The notes beneath the pieces are model-generated. The model worked only from the letters and a program-made list of their open reading frames with translations, had not been told where the DNA came from and searched no databases. DNA of 64,000 nucleotides from Strix aluco (taxonomy: Eukaryota; Chordata; Aves; Strigiformes; Strigidae): the NCBI RefSeq assembly GCF_031877795.1, contig NC_133946.1, positions 12,375,144 through 12,439,143 of the forward strand. The letters run 5' to 3'. Made by a program: the position numbers and the translations under genes. This document shows positions 1 through 24,200 of this stretch, piece by piece (position 1 is the first letter of the stretch; every line of letters starts with the position of its first letter).

Positions 1-229
1 CCAGAAGGAAGCAAAATCAAGTTAAATTCCCAGCAAGAAAACAAAGGCTGTGACGCTTGAAACGGGCCACGTCTGGGTGCCACACACCTGATGTTTCTTC
101 CTGCGTGAAGAACCTCTCCCCCGCCAAGCACAGCACATTTCCTAAATGATCTGGGTTATCAGGGAAGCAGCAGCCAGCACTGGCTCCCACACAGGGAGGT
201 TTGAGTAGCAAGTAATACTTCCAGATATA

Positions 230-358
230 TAAGTGTTCAAGGCCAGGCTGGATGGAGCTTTGGGCAACCTGGGCTAGTGGAAGGTGTCCCTGCACGGGGC
301 AGGGGGTGGCACTGGATGGGCTTTAAGGTTCCTTCCAGCCCAAACCAGTCTGTGATAT
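230..358 (+). mobile_element. CR1 LINE 3' end fragment
   Basis: The sequence runs from the 'tgttcaaggccaggctggat' block through a 'ggtgtccctgc' block to the ending 'ccttccagcccaaaccagtc' followed by 'tgtgat'. This is the hallmark 3' end of avian CR1 elements, 5'-truncated and in plus orientation. It is not in an exon. Confidence 0.85.
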
Positions 359-1334
359 CTTGGAAAAACCTCCAAAACCACTGTCATCATTCACACTCAC
401 TTCAGTGAGCTGCCCAAGAGTTCACACAGGAGCTGGCCCTGCCCTCGGGACAGGAGGGCTCTGGGAACACTCCAAGGCTTTAGTGCCCTCCCAATGGTGC
501 CAAACGCTTCTGGGGGTTTGATGCTCATCGACAGCAGCAGCAGCAGCCCCAGGTGAGCTTTACCGCACGGCCAGCACTTCCTTCACTCCTAACATGCAGT
601 GACAGGACACTACGAGGGAGATTGTACTTTTTAAAGCCTTTTTCCTGTCCTTAGCTATGAAATAAAGGAAACGTTTTCCTGATGAGAACACTCGCCTCTG
701 CCACACACTCTTCTGAAGTCAGTAACAGTGACATCAGGAATGAGCTCTGGGAGACAAGATGAAGCATAAACTGGGGGAAGTCAAATCAGACAACGCAGGA
801 GCAGCCAACAGTGTGTTCAATGCACACACCAACAGCTGAACTAACACGGGCAGGGCAAAATCAAACTTACGGGCTGGACAGGGAAGAGGCAGGAATTCGG
901 AATGAACAACTCCAAACCAGGGAGAAATTTAGGCCAGAACTGATTAGTGTCAGAAAGGCAGAGGGTGCCCACGTACAGGGCCTGACAATTTGATTTTTTT
1001 GTTGCTTTTAAAAAGCCTAAGTCTCCCTTGCCCAAAACATCTTTACACCTGCACAGCAGCCTGGTGTCAGTTTTCTTTTTTCCACTGCTGACTTAGTACC
1101 CTCAGAGCCAAGACAGCAAACAAGAAAAAACAAAGTACACAAATTCCAGTAGTAGTTTGTTAGTGACGCCAGGGAATCGCAGTGATACAGCACACTTCAC
1201 ATTTGCTAGTGGCCATGGTAAATGATTATGCCAGTAGCTATAGTTACCATATGGGAACAATTGCAAGGTCAAGCAAGAACAAGCTTTGATCTCCAAACCT
1301 TAGAAAACAGGTGGAATGTCCTGGACCATCAAGA

Positions 1335-1772
1335 GAATGTCTGGGATTGTGTTGAGGATGAGTTATTTGACAACCTGGCAAAGGGACTAATCAATTAACT
1401 TGGCAATGAAACTAACTTTGGAGTATCCTGACAGTGAACTGCCTTCATTATAACACTAAAAAACACACCCCAGGTCAAAAAGCCCCCTGCCCAGGTTAAG
1501 ACCCTTCCCCTGAGCGCGTGTAGGAGTAGCACCATTATGTAAGTCGTATTTTTGGTGTATGTTCATCACTAACCAATCAGTATCTAATAGGCATGTTTGG
1601 AAAGTACTAACCCCTGATTTTTGTGTATAAAAGCAGCACAAAAACCTGCTGGTGGTGTGCTTGATTTGTGGAAAAGTCCACCAAGCACTCAGGCCTGAAT
1701 AAATACAGTGTCTCCTGAGCATGATAAGATGGGTTATTGCACACCAGGCACAAATCTGCTTTTTGGGTAACA
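1335..1772 (+). mobile_element. Probable solo LTR (ERV-type)
   Basis: A TATAAAAG box (1626-1633) is followed 72 bases later by AATAAA (1698-1703), and the block closes at a ...GTAACA end near 1772. This is the U3-R-U5 layout of a retroviral LTR. The left boundary is uncertain: TGT starts exist near 1318 and 1337. I did not find a clear target-site duplication and see no internal gag/pol sequence, so it is read as a solo LTR in plus orientation. Confidence 0.45.
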
Positions 1773-2421
1773 AAAGTGGTAACTAGAGCTCTTAAGTCAG
1801 AGCAGTGACCAGACTGGTGCTGGGAAGCAGGAACTGGCCAGCTGCACTTCAAAAGCCCCTGACATCCTGAGGAATTCAGCCAGACAGGTGAACACGAGTG
1901 TTCAGTCTGAAGTCACTGTTCAGTCCCCGGGGCAGTTCCCTGTTAGTACCTGCAGTGGGGAGTTACGCATCCAAGCGGTCACTCGCAGGGAGCCCCCGTT
2001 CAGATCTGCACGTGTCAAACTCTCTGCGTGCACAGTTACCTTCCATCCCTATAAAGACATCACGGCACCAGTCAGGCAAAACAATTATGTAACAGACAGC
2101 TTTTAAAGAAGCAGTTGAGACAAAAGCAGAAAAAAATCTTGTTGTCTCAGGCCTCACTTTGGCCGTTCCAGTCAGCAAGGCTTACTCGACTTGGGAAGAG
2201 GAACTCGACAAGGAAGTACATACCAAGGTAGGACACACCAAGTAAATCACATACTAATCCCACTGGTGATTAACAGGCTGTTTAAGTCTCTGTTGTTCTT
2301 GGACAGAGGGTTTTTGTACCATGAAATTCAAAAGGAAGCCTATTTTTAAACAGATCAGAGGCTCAACCACAAGTTATGAAGACAACAAACACAGAACTAC
2401 AGAAAAGGGAAGGCAGAGAAG

Positions 2422-2427
2422 TTTATT
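2422..2427 (-). terminator. PSMD13 polyadenylation signal
   Basis: AATAAA on the minus strand, about 670 bases past the PSMD13 stop codon. It is the first canonical signal noticed downstream of that stop, so the mRNA end is placed near 2400-2410. Confidence 0.6.
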
Positions 2428-2699
2428 CCAGCAATACTGCTGCACCTCACTTTAGCACAAAGTGTTCGTAAAAGACAACCACCCCCAAAAGTATATAAAA
2501 ACACATCCACTAAACGGTAATCCTGGAGAAAACCCTTTGATGGAGTAAACACTCCCTCTACTGCAGATGAGGAGGAGGGGTTGTGGAGAAAGAGGGCAGA
2601 AGGAGAAAGATGGTTTGGGGAATGCTGCCTCTGGGCTGCTGCAGGGGCCAGGGGAGAGGCCGCTGGGGAAGGCCGTGCCCTCCCAAGCCGACACCGCTA

Positions 2700-3090
2700 C
2701 GGAAACACCACATACGAGGGCCAGGCACCTCCTGTGTGTTTTCACAAAGGAGCCTTTGCTACCGCCCTACCCGAACGCGCAGCCAGCACCGCAGCCTCCG
2801 CCGGTCCCTTCACAGGACCGACCGACCCACCGCTGCGGAGCCTTCGTCCTCCTCTTCGAGAGCAGGACGGCAGCTCTCGCGGCCGGCGCCGCTCATGGTA
2901 GCGCGTAGGGAAATCTTGACTCCAAGCACCAAAGGGTTACACAGCAAAAGGCCACTTACTCCTGCGAACAAGCGTCAGAAAGCTGCTCCCCCCTCTGCCC
3001 ACCCACCCCCCTCCAGTAGAACGCGGTACAGTCAGTGGTCGGAGCGCTGCTCGCCTCGGCCGCGGCAGGAATCGCTCTCCCGGGGCGGCA
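2700..3090. other. CpG-rich patch in PSMD13 3' UTR
   Basis: CpG density rises sharply here, most strongly at 2760-2900 and 3035-3090. The patch lies just past the PSMD13 stop and far from that gene's promoter. Open frames run through it on the plus strand but have no recognisable homology. It could be an unannotated promoter or a GC-rich 3' UTR. Confidence 0.5.
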
Positions 3091-3098
3091 CCAGGGCT

Positions 3099-10886
<7,788 letters not shown>

Positions 10887-10934
10887 CTATTCGGGGCATT
10901 GCGGTAGCGGCGCGGCGGGAGCGCGGCCCCGGGC

Positions 10935-15941
<5,007 letters not shown>

Positions 15942-16325
15942 GAGAGCTGGCTGCCTGCGCTCCCGCCACCGGAGCTCCGCGGCCGGGGGCTCAGGGGCTC
16001 GTGCCAGCGCCTGACGAGCCGTGCTCCGGCAGCTTTGTCCTCTGGGCCTCCCAGCAAGGTCAGGCCTAACCGGACAGCGGAGTGGGGCTTCCAGCCCCCC
16101 GCGCCAGGCGGAGCATCTGCTGGCTCCTCTCGCAGCTCCTCCTCGGATCTCCTCCCAGCCACGATCTTCCAGCTGCTCCAGACTTGGTGTTTATTCTTCA
16201 GACGGAATCTCTGCTCATCGGGGGACAAATGGTGCCATGGGGGGGGCCACCCCCCCCTCCTGTTCAGGAACGCCAGCTCAAGATGCTGGAAGAGTTTTGA
16301 ATCAGTGTGGTGTTAATTATTTAAT

Positions 16326-16331
16326 AATAAA
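16326..16331 (+). terminator. SIRT3 polyadenylation signal
   Basis: AATAAA lies 385 bases past the SIRT3 stop and is followed by T/G-rich sequence. A second plus-strand AATAAA at 17128-17133 could serve a longer 3' UTR. Confidence 0.7.
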
Positions 16332-16349
16332 GAGTTCTAATTCTTTTGC

Positions 16350-17224
16350 TGATGTCGCCTAAGGGGTTTTTCTGCAAACTTCACACTTTCCCCAGTGTTT
16401 GAACACATTCTGCCCCTGCCACTCCCCACTCTCACCTGCTTTTTAATTTTTTTTCCCTTTTAACCCTACACAAGTGCCTTTCCTCCTCATAGATGCTGTC
16501 CCAGGGAGAGGCAGTGTCATCCTGTGCTCGCCCCAGACCTGCTTTGCATATCACAGGTGTCACAGAGCCTTCTCCCAGCAACAGAACACGAATTTCATTG
16601 CAACAGAACACAAATTTCATCGCTCCAGCGCCCAAATCTGGCCATGGGGACTGAAGCCACACCCAGGTGGCCCTGGCTGCCCCATCTATTGATCATGGGA
16701 ACTGCTCCAACAGCTGCCCTGGATCAGCACTGGCTCTAAACGAGCACAACAAGATGCAAAGCATTTTACACCACCATTCCCTTCCGGTTAATGCTAAACC
16801 ACAGAAAACCCAAGCGAAGGGAATAAAAGCATTTGAGCACACAGCTGTGTCTTAACAACACAACACTGGGATGCTGTTCTGGAGTTCTGTGCCTAAAAGC
16901 TTTTCCCAGGGCAAAGCTCTTCCCAGGGTAAAGCCAGGGCAAAGCTGCCCACTGGCTGTTTGCAGGATCAGAAGTGTTTGGCCCCAAAATCCAAGCAGCT
17001 GCAGGGACCCCGCGGCAGCCCGGCACGGCTCCTGCCGACGCTGCGGAAGGGTGCTGGGCACCTGAGCTGCTTCCCCGAGGAAAGGTTCTAGCTTAGCCCC
17101 AGTTTAATGTTATAATTTTACCTCCCAAATAAAACTGTAAAGTTCAGGGTGATCGGCACAGAACCACATGCATCAGAAAAAGCCAAAGACCAGACCCATC
17201 GTGTTTGATCAATCACTGCCACGC
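16350..17224. other. Tail-to-tail spacer SIRT3/RIC8A
   Basis: No gene is seen between the two 3' ends. The spacer contains a 22-bp tandem duplication (16579-16600 and 16601-16622, one mismatch within the aligned core) and a possible distal SIRT3 polyA signal at 17128-17133. Confidence 0.6.
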
Positions 17225-17243
17225 GCCCATTTGTCAGGTTTTC

Positions 17244-17249
17244 TTTATT
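17244..17249 (-). terminator. RIC8A polyadenylation signal
   Basis: AATAAA on the minus strand about 1.0 kb past the RIC8A stop. It is the first canonical minus-strand signal noticed there, which places the mRNA end near 17225. Confidence 0.6.
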
Positions 17250-18248
17250 CTAGCATCACTTTTGCATTCCTACTTGTGATAGTAAGTTTTGAAACTCTGG
17301 TACATGAGACAAACTGGAAGATTTTCTTTAAAACAATTTTCTTTAAAAAGAAAAAAACAAAACAGAAAAAAAGACAAATCTAAGCCACAGCGAAGGACAG
17401 GACCAACACCAGCCCCCGGGCGCAGACAGAGTGGGCCTGTGGGGAAGCCAAGGCAGACGAGGCGGCAGCAGACAAAGCAGATTTTGGCCTTTCCTTTGGG
17501 AAGCGGGAGAAGGGGAAAGGCTGATGCCAAAAAACTAAACTCCGTGGTAACAGGATCGTCACGCAGGGCCGGAGACTGAGTATTGGGGTGTTGCCGACAG
17601 TCATCCCCGCGTCCCTCCCGTGGACGGAGCTTCACGCAAGGCTCCCCTGGCCTCCCCACGGCGCCCGCCGCAGCTCCCCCGCGCTCACGTACACACTCGC
17701 ACGTCCAGGCGCTGGTTTTTGCGCGGGCACCGTCCCGCTCCCAGCCCTGCGCAGCACACACGTCTACAGCCACCTGCCGAGGACGTGGGGCACGCGACGC
17801 CGGGACACCCCGCAGATAATAACGGCTCCCCCCAACCCCGCAGCCCCCCGGGGAACCGCTCCCCCACTCGCAGCCACCTGCCCGCACGTACATGAGATGC
17901 TCCGCAGATTGCTGAGCCCTGATGGCGTGACAGGAAGATCCACCCCCACCACCCTTCTTCCCAAACATCATATTTTTTTAAAAAAAAAAATCCTACTGGA
18001 AAGTCCTGGAAGCAATTTGGAGTAGGAAATCCTCAAGGCTGCTGACAGGAAAGGCCAAGGTGGAGCCAGGCGTGAGGACGCTCTGGGAGGAGCGGTGGTT
18101 GTGGAGCGGGAAAGGAGGCAGGAAGTTCCTTGGTGTGGACTGCGGGGGGTCCAGGCTGGATCCGGGTCCCCCAGGGAGTCCCAGCCCAGTACGGCCTCTG
18201 GGTGCAGCACCAGTTCCAGCGGGAGCTCCGCGGGGCCAGAGGCCTGGA

Positions 18249-21200
18249 TCAGTCCAGCCCCAGGTCCGAGTCGGACGACGACCTCTCGTCAGCCACATCA
18301 CGGATGGCGTTCTGCAGCGGGGCCAGGCTGCCGCTCGGCGTGATGCCCATGGGCTGGATCACCTGCTCTCTGCAACCAGGGAGCAAACACAGGCCTGCAG
18401 CCGGCAGCACGGGAACAGACGAGTGCCGCAGCAGAGCCCAGAGGCAGCAGAACTGCCGCTGAGAACCCCTCTGGAAGCGGGTCAGCTCTAGCCATAAAAC
18501 CCCCAGCACAAGGAGCCCCTCTCGGTTTCCCTGGAACAGGCTCAGTTTTGAGGCCTGTTCTGTGTGGTTTAGGGTTGCCAGAGGAGAGCCAGCGCTGCCA
18601 CCAGCATTTCTCCCTCTCCAACACACCGTGAAAACGCACGCGTGAAACGCGCTGCCCTCGGCGGGGGCTGGACTCAGGAGAAAGGTTTGTGATAAACATC
18701 AATCACATATGCAGGCACTCATGCAGACATGAACGCACATGATTTTCTAGTACCTGGACAATTTGTCAAACATGTTGACTAACTTCATGGCTTCGTACTC
18801 CTTCTGCTCTTCGGTCATCCCTTCCATGGGGTTGGGCAGTTTCTCCTCGACACGCCCCGTCACAGGGTTGATGCTGCAACAGCGAAGCCAGGGAAGAGGA
18901 GGGAGGTAAAGCAGTGGAGTGACAAAATGGCTGTTTAAAAAAAAATCTTCTTTGCCTCTCCCGAGCAGAGGAACACAGCAGCGAGGCTGCTCGTCGCTGC
19001 TGCTCGTCTTGTTAGCCCCAAGCGCTGCCGCAGGGCAACGTGGCACTTCCAACCTCTTTCTCCACATCCCACACACCGTTGTCCCCCCTTACAAATCCCT
19101 CCCATTTCTTGGCATGAGCAACATCCCCATCCTGCTAACTCCACGGTGCAGTTTTAAACCAGATGCCCAAGGCCAGACACTTCTTCCCTTTCCTTAAGTC
19201 AGGGGGCAAAAAGCTAACACAGAAAAAAAACCCCAAACCCCCAACCTGCAGAGCACATTGAACAGGCCGCTAGGAAGTACAGGACCTGCAGCTGAGCACA
19301 GTCCTGGAGCTCTCCCCGCACACCCCCACCCTCCAGCTACCGCCACCCACGAGCAGGAAAATTAAAGAACAAACAAATAAAGAGTCAGCTCGCTCCAGCA
19401 GCACAGGGCTCTGGGGATGGAGAGGAGTAACTGGCACTTCCTACCCACCCTCACCCCAGCGCAATAAAGGCCGGCTGCCGCTCCGAGGCGTGCGGGTGCC
19501 AGACAAGGGGGAAGGACACAGATCAGAGCTGCAGCCACGTGCACGCCAGAGTGGGTCTGGCTCTGCCTGAAGGAACACACTTTGCTCCAGAGCCTGTGCC
19601 CAGCTGTAGGGACCCAATATATGCACCGGTGACCGCCCACACCACGAGCAGCTCGGCCACGGAGGCATTTCACCCAAGGAATGGAGAGGAAGGAGCGGGA
19701 CATCAGAAGCGAGGGTGAAACTGCTGAATAACGCCAAGGAAACGTGCATGTGAAAAAGGACAAGAGAGGTGGCAGGGAGGGAGATGAAGAAAGGGACAGA
19801 GCAGGAGTGGGAAGGTGGTGCAGGAAGACAGGTGCTGCAGAGGGGGGGGAGCAGACTTCTTTACTTGGGCTTTGCCTCTTTGTACTCCTCAGTGTCCGTG
19901 TCTTCATCTTCCGAGTACTCCCCCTCTTCCCGACCACCAGCCATGAGGCCTCGTGCCGCCAGGAGCCCAGCCGCGTTCCCGTAGCCCGTGTACTTCACGA
20001 ACCGCGACACTGCCGGGAGATGGACAGAGAGACCACCCTATGCCTCCCCTCCTGTGCCTCCCCCGCTGCGCCTCCCCACCAGCCCCAGCAGCAAGATCCA
20101 CACGAGGCCACGGAGACGCAGCAAGGCCAGCACTTCGCTGAGGTCACACAGGGAGCGAGGCTCCCGCGCTACGCGCCAGGGATGACACCCCAGGGTGGGG
20201 GTCTGAACACAGGCCGGGGTGTCCGCAGGGTGGGGGGTGTCCTCCTGCAAAGCCTCTCACTCACTGCCACGAGAGACAGCGGCTCCTTCCCACAGGCACC
20301 GGGATATCCCCGCTTTTCCCTGCTCAGCCCATCGGGCACAGGGAAGGCAGAAGCCTGGCTGCAGCAGTTGGCCCATTCCGCACTCCGGCTTGCCCAGAGG
20401 CCCAGCTCCAGGACTCCCTGTCACTGAAGCCCCCAACAAGCCCCTGCAACTCACCGCTCTCCTTGCAGAGCACAAAGAGGAACTCCGCCGCGCAGTGCTT
20501 CACGTCAGTGTCGATGTGGGTCATCAAACGCACCAGCTTGTTCCGCAGCGAGTTCCCCACCTCTGGCCGGTTCCTCACATCCCGGAGCGGTGGCAGCACC
20601 TACAAGGCCACAGCGAGGGGTGATCAGCGGATGGCAGGTCAGACAGGGGAAAACCTACGTTGTTTTACAAATCAGCCAAAACCAGTAAATCCACAGAGCG
20701 TGGGAGATGTGGGAAAAACACTGTGGGCACCAAAGGCCTCCACCACCCAAGTATCAGAACCTAGTAGAGAGATAGAGGAGGCCTGTCCGGAGGACGGTTT
20801 GCTGTTCTCCTCTCTCCTCAGTGCAGCACCATTCAACTTTCAGCTGGACTACAGCGTACCTTTGCCTTCAGGAACTTCCTCGTCTGGCGGTGGACACGGG
20901 CACTCTCCGTCAGCAGGTTCAGCACGGGGGTCAAACTCTCCTTCAGCTTGTGTCCCTGCAGAAGCGCCCACAGGACGAACACCCTGTTAGTCACACTGAG
21001 CTCAGCTCGGCTGGCCTGTGGCGGAGCACACGAGTACAGACCAGGGGAGCAGAGGGACCCCGGGGCTTTCCAGCCTCCGCTACGGGAATTTCAGCTCTGC
21101 TTCACTCCTCAAACCACATGGTTTTCCGAGCCCTGCTCTGTGGCACGGCAGCACTAGAAATACTTCTGTAGGGTAACCAGATAGAGAAGCGCAGCGGTAA

Positions 21201-24200
21201 AATTTAGAGGCCCTTTGGAACAATTCAAGACTGAAAACCACAGCCAGCTTGACAATGATGCACGTTCAGGCTTCCAGAAGCTGCCCAGCAGATCACTCCA
21301 GCGCACCAATGTTTCAGTCACCCAGCTAATCACCTACTACCACCCGCCGTCCCCAAAGCAACGTCGCAGTCACCATCCCAGTCGACAGATGTTGTTTTAG
21401 TCCTACCAAGCACAAGTTTTGCCTCTGCTAAAAACTGCCCCTTCTGTAAAGGGCCATCTCCAAACTAACCATGCCTTGCCGTGCTCCTGGGGTGTCGGCA
21501 CAGGGCTCTCCCAGGCCGCGCGCAGGCTGAAGGAAGGGCCTGCAGGGAGCTCATGGAAACGGGCAGTGAGGAACTCGCACAGCAGCCTCACAACTCACCC
21601 TGTCGAGGCGTCGCTCCAGGAAATCCAGCAGGATGCTGACCGCGTCCATGTTGACACCCATGTACTCAAGCGAGCCTGGCCGGACTTTTGGGGTCAGGAG
21701 GACATCCAGACACTTCAGGGGCAGGTTGCCCAAAAGGTTAACTGTATGACTAAACACGTAAAAAAAGAGAAGTGAACACACAGTGACAGATCTTTGTTCA
21801 CAGTTCTTCACCAATCCAGAAATGAAGGCTCGTTACTAACTTCCAGGAGTGTGAGGACCCTGAGATCCACACTGTCTTTGGGCTGCATCCCAAGATCCTC
21901 ACACACCACTAAAAGCAAGTAAATTAAACTGCTTTTTGGGGAGTTGAACCATTTTCTGGCAGTCCAAACAGACTTCAGTGACAACCGAGAAGCCATGGAT
22001 CCTGACGCCGAGGCCAAGCAGGGCCAGCCTGGGTGGTCAGGTCTTTCTCCAGGGGCTCGGGGCGCCCCACTCCTCGCCCTGGCGCTCACAGCAATGATCG
22101 CTCAGGATTACTCCCAGCACTGTCATCCCAGGGACAGGATGGTGTCCCCTGCTCAGAGCTGACACCCCTGGGCCAATAATGCTCAGCCACATGACGCAGG
22201 CAATTTCTCAGCAGGGCTCAAGAGACAGACAGTTAATTAAGGCCACCCCACTTAATTAAAGTACCAAGCATCTGCTCTGGCAGGCTGCCCGGGGGTGTGG
22301 CAGCACGACTGACAAGGCCTGACCAGGATATCGAATATGGCCCTCAGGGCGAGGCGGGCTGGGGGAAAACCCTTCCTGCTGCAGCACTTGTGGGGAGGGC
22401 AGGGCTGCCTCTGGGTTCCAGCAGTGCCAGGAACCTGCGGGCCAAACCAAAGGCACCTGCTTGTCAGCAGTGAGCTTGGCAACCACCAAAAAAGCAGAGG
22501 ATGTTACTGCCAAGGTCAGGCAGGATCTGCCTCGGGAAGAGCTGTTTCTAGCGAAGATGGTGACCCAGTTATCTAACAGAGACCTGTGGAACTCCTCTGT
22601 CCGGTCCTCTCCATCCGCAGAGATCATGAGGCAGTGGCGCAGGAGGGCACCCAAGTGCCGGTACAAAGCAGCATCTTCCTGGCCCCAAAACAGAACATAG
22701 AACCTCGATCAGGAAGGGGGATCCTCCACATCCTGGAGCCCGCTGCCCCTGCAGCCCCCAGCCCCATCCTCCCCACCAGCAGCCTGACAACCGACAGTTT
22801 CAGTGGAAGCAGCCCCCTGATTCTCCTTTTGAGGTCAACACCCTGCCTTCCCGCTGCCCAGTGCCCTTCTTCCCCTCCTCGAGTACGCTGAGTCAAGGGC
22901 TGGAAGAGGCCCCAGAACTGGCCCGCGGGTTGGCCAGAGGTGTTCTCCATCACACCTCCCTATAACCTTGTCCAGAAGTTGAAAGCACCAGGCCACGCTC
23001 AGAAGTTGGTTATCTGGGGGCTCTGCTCTCGCGCAACAAATCAGGTCATTAAGAAGGAAAAATACCCAAATTTTAAGTTATAAGGCTCTAAAAGTCTTAA
23101 GGGTTAATGAGGCACTGGATAGAGGCAGTGCTCTAGGGAGGAACTTCCTTACACGTACCCAGGGGCTGCATGAGGGCCGTATGTAACACGAAGAAATGCA
23201 CGTGGAGGAGAAAACCTGTAGTCAAAGCGCAGCCCGGAGACACGCAAAGGCAGTGGGGCAGGACACTCACCTCGTCCACCTCCCTCTTGCTGGAGTCAAA
23301 GGTGATATTGAAGAGCACTTTCAGGATCTCCATGGCTCGCTCCGTCTCCTGCCGAGGCAAAGGTGGCAGAAGCCCCTCCTCAGCTGCAACTTCGTAGGGG
23401 TCCATCCACTTGACACCAAGGGTCAGCTCCAGGGTGTCCGTCATCAGGCTGACGCCCCGGAGCTCCTGGGCCAGCTGCTGCCGCACATCCACCCTCAGCG
23501 CTGTCAGCAGGAACAGCAGACGCAGGTCGAAGAACTTGACCTCATGAGGAAGGCTCCTCTCGTTGTACAGCTTGACGCGCTTGGCCAGGCCCACCACCAG
23601 CCGGGCCTCGGCTGTCAGCTCCTGGGCCCTAGGGCTGCTGAAGACAATGTTGCAGAGACATTTGAGGGATTCCAGGATTACATCCAAGTCTGGGACCTCC
23701 CGGATGAGCTCCTCTGAGTAATCAATGCCAGCATGCCTGGAGAGGGTCTTCAGGCCCTCCTTGGTGGTGAAGGGCTCAAGGCAGTGTTTGTCCCGTGACA
23801 GGATGCGGATGCTTTCCAAACACGTGACCTGGCAGGATGGCTGCAGCTCTCTTTCCAGGAACTTGATCAGTAGCTGGGCCATTTTCTGTGCGGTTGGAAA
23901 CAAGGAATGCCTCGCACACTGACGCTTCACAGCGCTCCCCCCCTCCCGGTAACTCTCTGCCCTGGAAGACACGAAGTCACCCAGAGATGGGTCTGCTAAC
24001 GCCTCTGGTTCAGGCGTGTGCTCGGGAAGTGTCGGGCTCCAGCATCTGATCCTGACCCAGTTTGAGCAAGGACACCCAGCAAGAAACAGAGAACGGCTGG
24101 GAGAGGGGACAGGGTAAGGGGACAGTGTGAACAGGCAACTGCTACTAGTGCGTATCTCAGCTCTGCCTGTGGTTAGGACGGTTGAGGTTAACACAGTTCA

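Larger units (their letters stand above)
1..2404. other. Left flank, no gene recognised
   Basis: No exon of a known protein was recognised on either strand. The stretch holds the 3' end of a CR1 LINE (about 230-358), a short CAG run near 532-550, and a probable solo LTR (about 1335-1772). The small open frames here lack splice context and family resemblance. In the human arrangement NLRP6 lies beyond PSMD13, but nothing like a NACHT or LRR exon is visible here. Confidence 0.6.
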
